Part shown: positions 61,493 through 64,000 of the stretch, one piece after another
Layout: each line of letters begins with the position of its first letter
How positions within the stretch are numbered: position 1 is the stretch's first letter
Source: Pseudomonas gingeri
GTDB lineage: Bacteria; Pseudomonadota; Gammaproteobacteria; Pseudomonadales; Pseudomonadaceae
Assembly: GCF_013385425.1 (NCBI RefSeq)
Contig: NZ_JACAQA010000009.1
Location: forward strand, 227,750 to 291,749
DNA length: 64,000 bases
Direction of reading: 5' to 3'
Position numbers and translations under genes: made by a program
Notes under the pieces: model-generated
The model's input: the letters and a program-made list of their open reading frames with translations, nothing else
Database searches by the model: none
What the model was told of the DNA's origin: nothing

Positions 61493-61703
61493 GGGAAAAA
61501 TAAGTAGGAAGCTTCCAGTAATTTTGTAAGGGGGATCTTTGTCGTGTAGGACGATTTATATGTTTTTGTTGTTGTGGGTGTGGGTTTGACGCATGTATGT
61601 TGTAAGAGGTGTGATTGAACGAGGGCGTGTTTGAATGAGGATTGGGGCGGGTATTTAATTATCCTCAAGGCGCGGAGCAGGGCTGCTCCGCGCCGCGGAA
61701 AAG

Positions 61704-62900
61704 TCAGCTGTTAGGCAACAACCGGCAAGTAATGCTCTTGATATAACGGGTTTCCGGAATTGCCGGGTGTACCGGATGGTCCGGGCCCTGGCCGCCGCGT
61801 TCCAGCAGCTGGATATTGCGGTCCAGGTGACGGGCGCTGGTCAGCAGGATGTTCTGCAGGTCATCTTCCGGCAGATGCATCGAGCACGAGGCGCTGACCA
61901 GGATCCCGTCCTTGCTCAGCAGGCGCATGGCCTGCTCGTTCAGGCGGCGATAGGCGCCTTCGCCGTTCTTCAGGTCTTTCTTGCGTTTGATGAAGGCGGG
62001 CGGGTCGGCCACGATCACGTCGAAACGCTCTTCGGAGGCCTTCAGTTCCTTGAGGGCTTCGAACACGTCACCTTCGATGCAGGTCATCTTCTCGGCAAAA
62101 CCGTTCAACGCCGCGTTACGTTCCACGCCGTCCAGGGCAAAGGACGAGGCATCGACGCAGAACACTTCGCTGGCACCGAACGCCGCCGCCTGCACACCCC
62201 AGCCGCCGATATAGCTGAACAGGTCCAGCACCCGCTTGCCCTTGGCATACGGCGCCAGGCGCGCACGGTTCATGCGGTGGTCGTAGAACCAGCCGGTTTT
62301 CTGGCCTTCCATGACCGGCGCTTCGAACTTCACGCCGTTCTCTTCCAGGGCGACCCATTCCGGCACCAGGCCGAACACGGTCTCGACATAACGCTCCAGG
62401 CCTTCGGCGTCACGGGCCGCGGAGTCGTTCTTGAACAGGATGCCGCTCGGTTTCAGGACCTGGACCAGCGCCGCGATCACTTCATCCTTGTGCTGCTCCA
62501 TGGCCGCCGAAGCGAGCTGGACCACCAGGATATCGCCGAAACGATCCACCACCAGCCCCGGCAGCAGGTCGGAATCGCCGTAGACCAGGCGATAGAACGG
62601 CTTGTCGAACAGCCGATCGCGCAGGGACAGGGCCACGTTGAGACGGTGTACCAGCAGCGATTTGTCCAGCGGCAGCTTGATGTCGCGCGACAGCAGGCGC
62701 GCGCAGATCAGGTTGTTCGGGCTCATGGCGACGATGCCCAGCGGCTTGCCGCCGGCAGCTTCGAGCAGGGCCTGGTCGCCGGCCTTGAAGCCGTGAAGTG
62801 GAGTGGCCGCCACGTCGATTTCGTTGCTGTAGACCCACAGGTGACCGTTGCGCAGGCGTCGGTCGGCGTTGGCTTTAAGGCGTAGGCTAGGCAGGGACAT
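61704..62900 (-). CDS. rlmI: 23S rRNA (cytosine) methyltransferase, RlmI-like
   Basis: 398 residues. The N-terminal PUA-like domain (MSLPSLRLKANADRRLRNGHLWVYSNEID) binds RNA; the methyltransferase has VLDLFSYIGGWGVQAAAFG, CVDASSFALD, and the catalytic-loop-type VADPPAFIKRKKDL. E. coli RlmI makes m5C1962 in 23S rRNA. Its last ~35 codons are repeated at 57831, so its 3' end is the boundary of the adjacent island. Confidence 0.92.
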   Translation of the reverse strand: MSLPSLRLKANADRRLRNGHLWVYSNEIDVAATPLHGFKAGDQALLEAAGGKPLGIVAMSPNNLICARLLSRDIKLPLDKSLLVHRLNVALSLRDRLFDKPFYRLVYGDSDLLPGLVVDRFGDILVVQLASAAMEQHKDEVIAALVQVLKPSGILFKNDSAARDAEGLERYVETVFGLVPEWVALEENGVKFEAPVMEGQKTGWFYDHRMNRARLAPYAKGKRVLDLFSYIGGWGVQAAAFGASEVFCVDASSFALDGVERNAALNGFAEKMTCIEGDVFEALKELKASEERFDVIVADPPAFIKRKKDLKNGEGAYRRLNEQAMRLLSKDGILVSASCSMHLPEDDLQNILLTSARHLDRNIQLLERGGQGPDHPVHPAIPETRYIKSITCRLLPNS

Positions 62901-63045
62901 GACGTCGCTCCGGGGAAAAAAGAGCGGGATTATAGCGGGAGTTGGGCGTCCCCGGCGTGCGATGTTTCATGTAAGCGATTGTACACTTGGCCCATGGCGT
63001 ACAGGTTTTCCGCTAGAATCCCTCACTCGCCCGGAGTGTGTACCC

Positions 63046-63912
63046 ATGTCCCAAGAACTTTCACCTGAACAGATCCAGCAGGCCCTGCAAGGCATTAGCG
63101 TGCCTCCCCAGCCGCAAATCATGGTGGATTTGCAGATGGAGCAGTACATGCCTGACCCGGATCTGGAGGTGATCGCCCGGCTGATCAGCCAGGACCCGGG
63201 GCTCTCCGGCGCGCTGCTGAAAATCGTCAACTCGCCTTACTACGGCCTGTCGAACAAGATCGCCTCGATCCAGCGCGCGGTGAATCTGCTGGGCAGTCGC
63301 TCGATCATCAACCTGATCAACGCGCAATCGATCAAGGGTGAGATGGCTGATGAAACCATCGTCACCCTCAATCGTTTCTGGGACACCGCCCAGGACGTGG
63401 CCATGACCAGCCTGACCCTGGCCAAGCGTACCGGCGCCCAGGCGGTCGATGAGTCCTATGCCCTGGGGCTGTTCCACGATTGCGGCATTCCGCTGATGAT
63501 CAAGCGTTTCCCCAACTATATGGCGGTGCTGGAGCGGGCCTACGCCAATGCCAGCCCGGAGCAGCGCGTGGTGGACACGGAAAACGCCGAGTTGAACACC
63601 AACCATGCGGTGGTCGGCTACTACACGGCCAAATCCTGGCGCCTGCCGGAGCATGTGACCAACGCCATCGCCAATCACCACAATGCCCTGGCGATCTTCA
63701 GCGACGAATCGACCCGCAACAGCCAGTTGAAGAACCTGCTGGCCATCCTGAAAATGGCTGAACATATCTGTGCGTCCCATCGGGTGCTGGGCAACGAAGC
63801 CGAAGACCACGAATGGAACGCCATCGGCCATCTGGTGCTCGATTATGTCGGCCTGTCCGACTATGACTTCGAGAACCTCAGAGAGAACATCCGCGAACTC
63901 GGTACTCACTAA
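63046..63912 (+). CDS. HDOD-domain protein
   Basis: A 288-residue protein. Residues ~20-215 are an HDOD domain (DPDLEVIARLISQDPGLSGALLKIVNSPYYG, SIQRAVNLLGSRSIINL, SYALGLFHDCGIPLM, VGYYTAKSWRLPEHVTNAIANHH). The catalytic pairing differs from true HD phosphohydrolases, so it probably works as a signalling adaptor. The start is chosen at MSQELSPEQ, 29 bases after a putative CGCTAGAAT -10 region. It is followed by mutM. Confidence 0.9.
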   Translation: MSQELSPEQIQQALQGISVPPQPQIMVDLQMEQYMPDPDLEVIARLISQDPGLSGALLKIVNSPYYGLSNKIASIQRAVNLLGSRSIINLINAQSIKGEMADETIVTLNRFWDTAQDVAMTSLTLAKRTGAQAVDESYALGLFHDCGIPLMIKRFPNYMAVLERAYANASPEQRVVDTENAELNTNHAVVGYYTAKSWRLPEHVTNAIANHHNALAIFSDESTRNSQLKNLLAILKMAEHICASHRVLGNEAEDHEWNAIGHLVLDYVGLSDYDFENLRENIRELGTH

Positions 63913-63961
63913 GCGTCCGAGCGTCGTCGCCGAGCCCGTTATTGCCTGACCTGGGGCCGCC

Positions 63962-64000
63962 ATGCCTGAATTACCTGAAGTCGAAACCACCCGGCGCGGT
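63962..64000 (+). CDS. mutM: Formamidopyrimidine-DNA glycosylase (5' end only)
   Basis: The window ends after 13 codons, MPELPEVETTRRG. The Pro at the mature N terminus and PELPEVETTRRG are the Fpg/MutM N-terminal signature; Pro2 is the catalytic nucleophile. It removes 8-oxoguanine. The rest lies outside the window. Confidence 0.95.
   Translation, partial: MPELPEVETTRRG

Overview
The window is chromosomal DNA from a fluorescent-type Pseudomonas. The evidence is the high GC content, the Pseudomonas codon style, abundant GTAGGAGC-type REP palindromes, and a housekeeping order that (from memory) matches the serA to mutM region of other pseudomonads: serA, FAD-linked D-2-hydroxyglutarate dehydrogenase, rpiA, ilvA, an HAD phosphatase, rppH, ptsP, a TSUP permease, lgt, thyA, folA, ilvD, rlmI, mutM. 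Core genes sit in compact, often overlapping units. REP pairs and a few accessory blocks separate them.

Layout. 1-2.7 kb: pckA and two orphan proteins. 2.8-3.6 kb: a vapBC toxin-antitoxin pair with a palindromic operator. 4.5-6.7 kb: a three-gene operon of a winged-helix regulator, a polymerase-beta-type nucleotidyltransferase and a PP2C-type phosphatase, behind a perfect 32-bp palindrome. 6.7-15.5 kb: envelope proteins, a subtilase lipoprotein, RecQ, a GNAT enzyme, a 2OG-Fe(II) oxygenase and an unusually short solute-binding protein. 15.6-31.9 kb: the conserved metabolic core. 32.0-34.9 kb: cadR/cadA metal efflux. 34.9-41.8 kb: a 2-aminoethylphosphonate-type uptake and breakdown locus (LysR regulator, ABC transporter, FAD oxidoreductase, PhnZ-like HD oxygenase). 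42.0-48.2 kb: a small double-glycine-type secreted peptide with its export operon (HlyD-like adaptor, C39-peptidase ABC exporter, an acyltransferase of the lipid A type, outer-membrane channel). 48.3-53.8 kb: a small DxDxDG protein, a GTPase with its DUF2868 partner, folA and a cystine symporter. 54.3-54.9 kb: a lower-GC gene resembling YopT/AvrPphB cysteine peptidases. 55-57.7 kb: ilvD, then a RAYT transposase bracketed by REPs. 57.8-61.7 kb: a lower-GC island. 61.7-64 kb: rlmI, an HDOD protein and the start of mutM.

The strongest candidates for undescribed biology are three. (1) The 58.0-61.5 kb island holds a 23-codon gene with its own promoter, operator-like palindrome and hairpin, followed by translationally coupled genes for a SagB/ThcOx-like flavin dehydrogenase, an AurF-like diiron N-oxygenase with all seven expected metal ligands, and an MFS exporter. 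It looks like a very small peptide-derived natural-product pathway, and it lies between two copies of the rlmI 3' end. (2) The peptide/C39/acyltransferase export operon at 42.0-48.2 kb. (3) The wHTH-nucleotidyltransferase-PP2C operon at 4.5-6.7 kb, whose layout recalls toxin-antitoxin or anti-phage modules. Family assignments were made by reading motifs in the sequence. No database search was possible.
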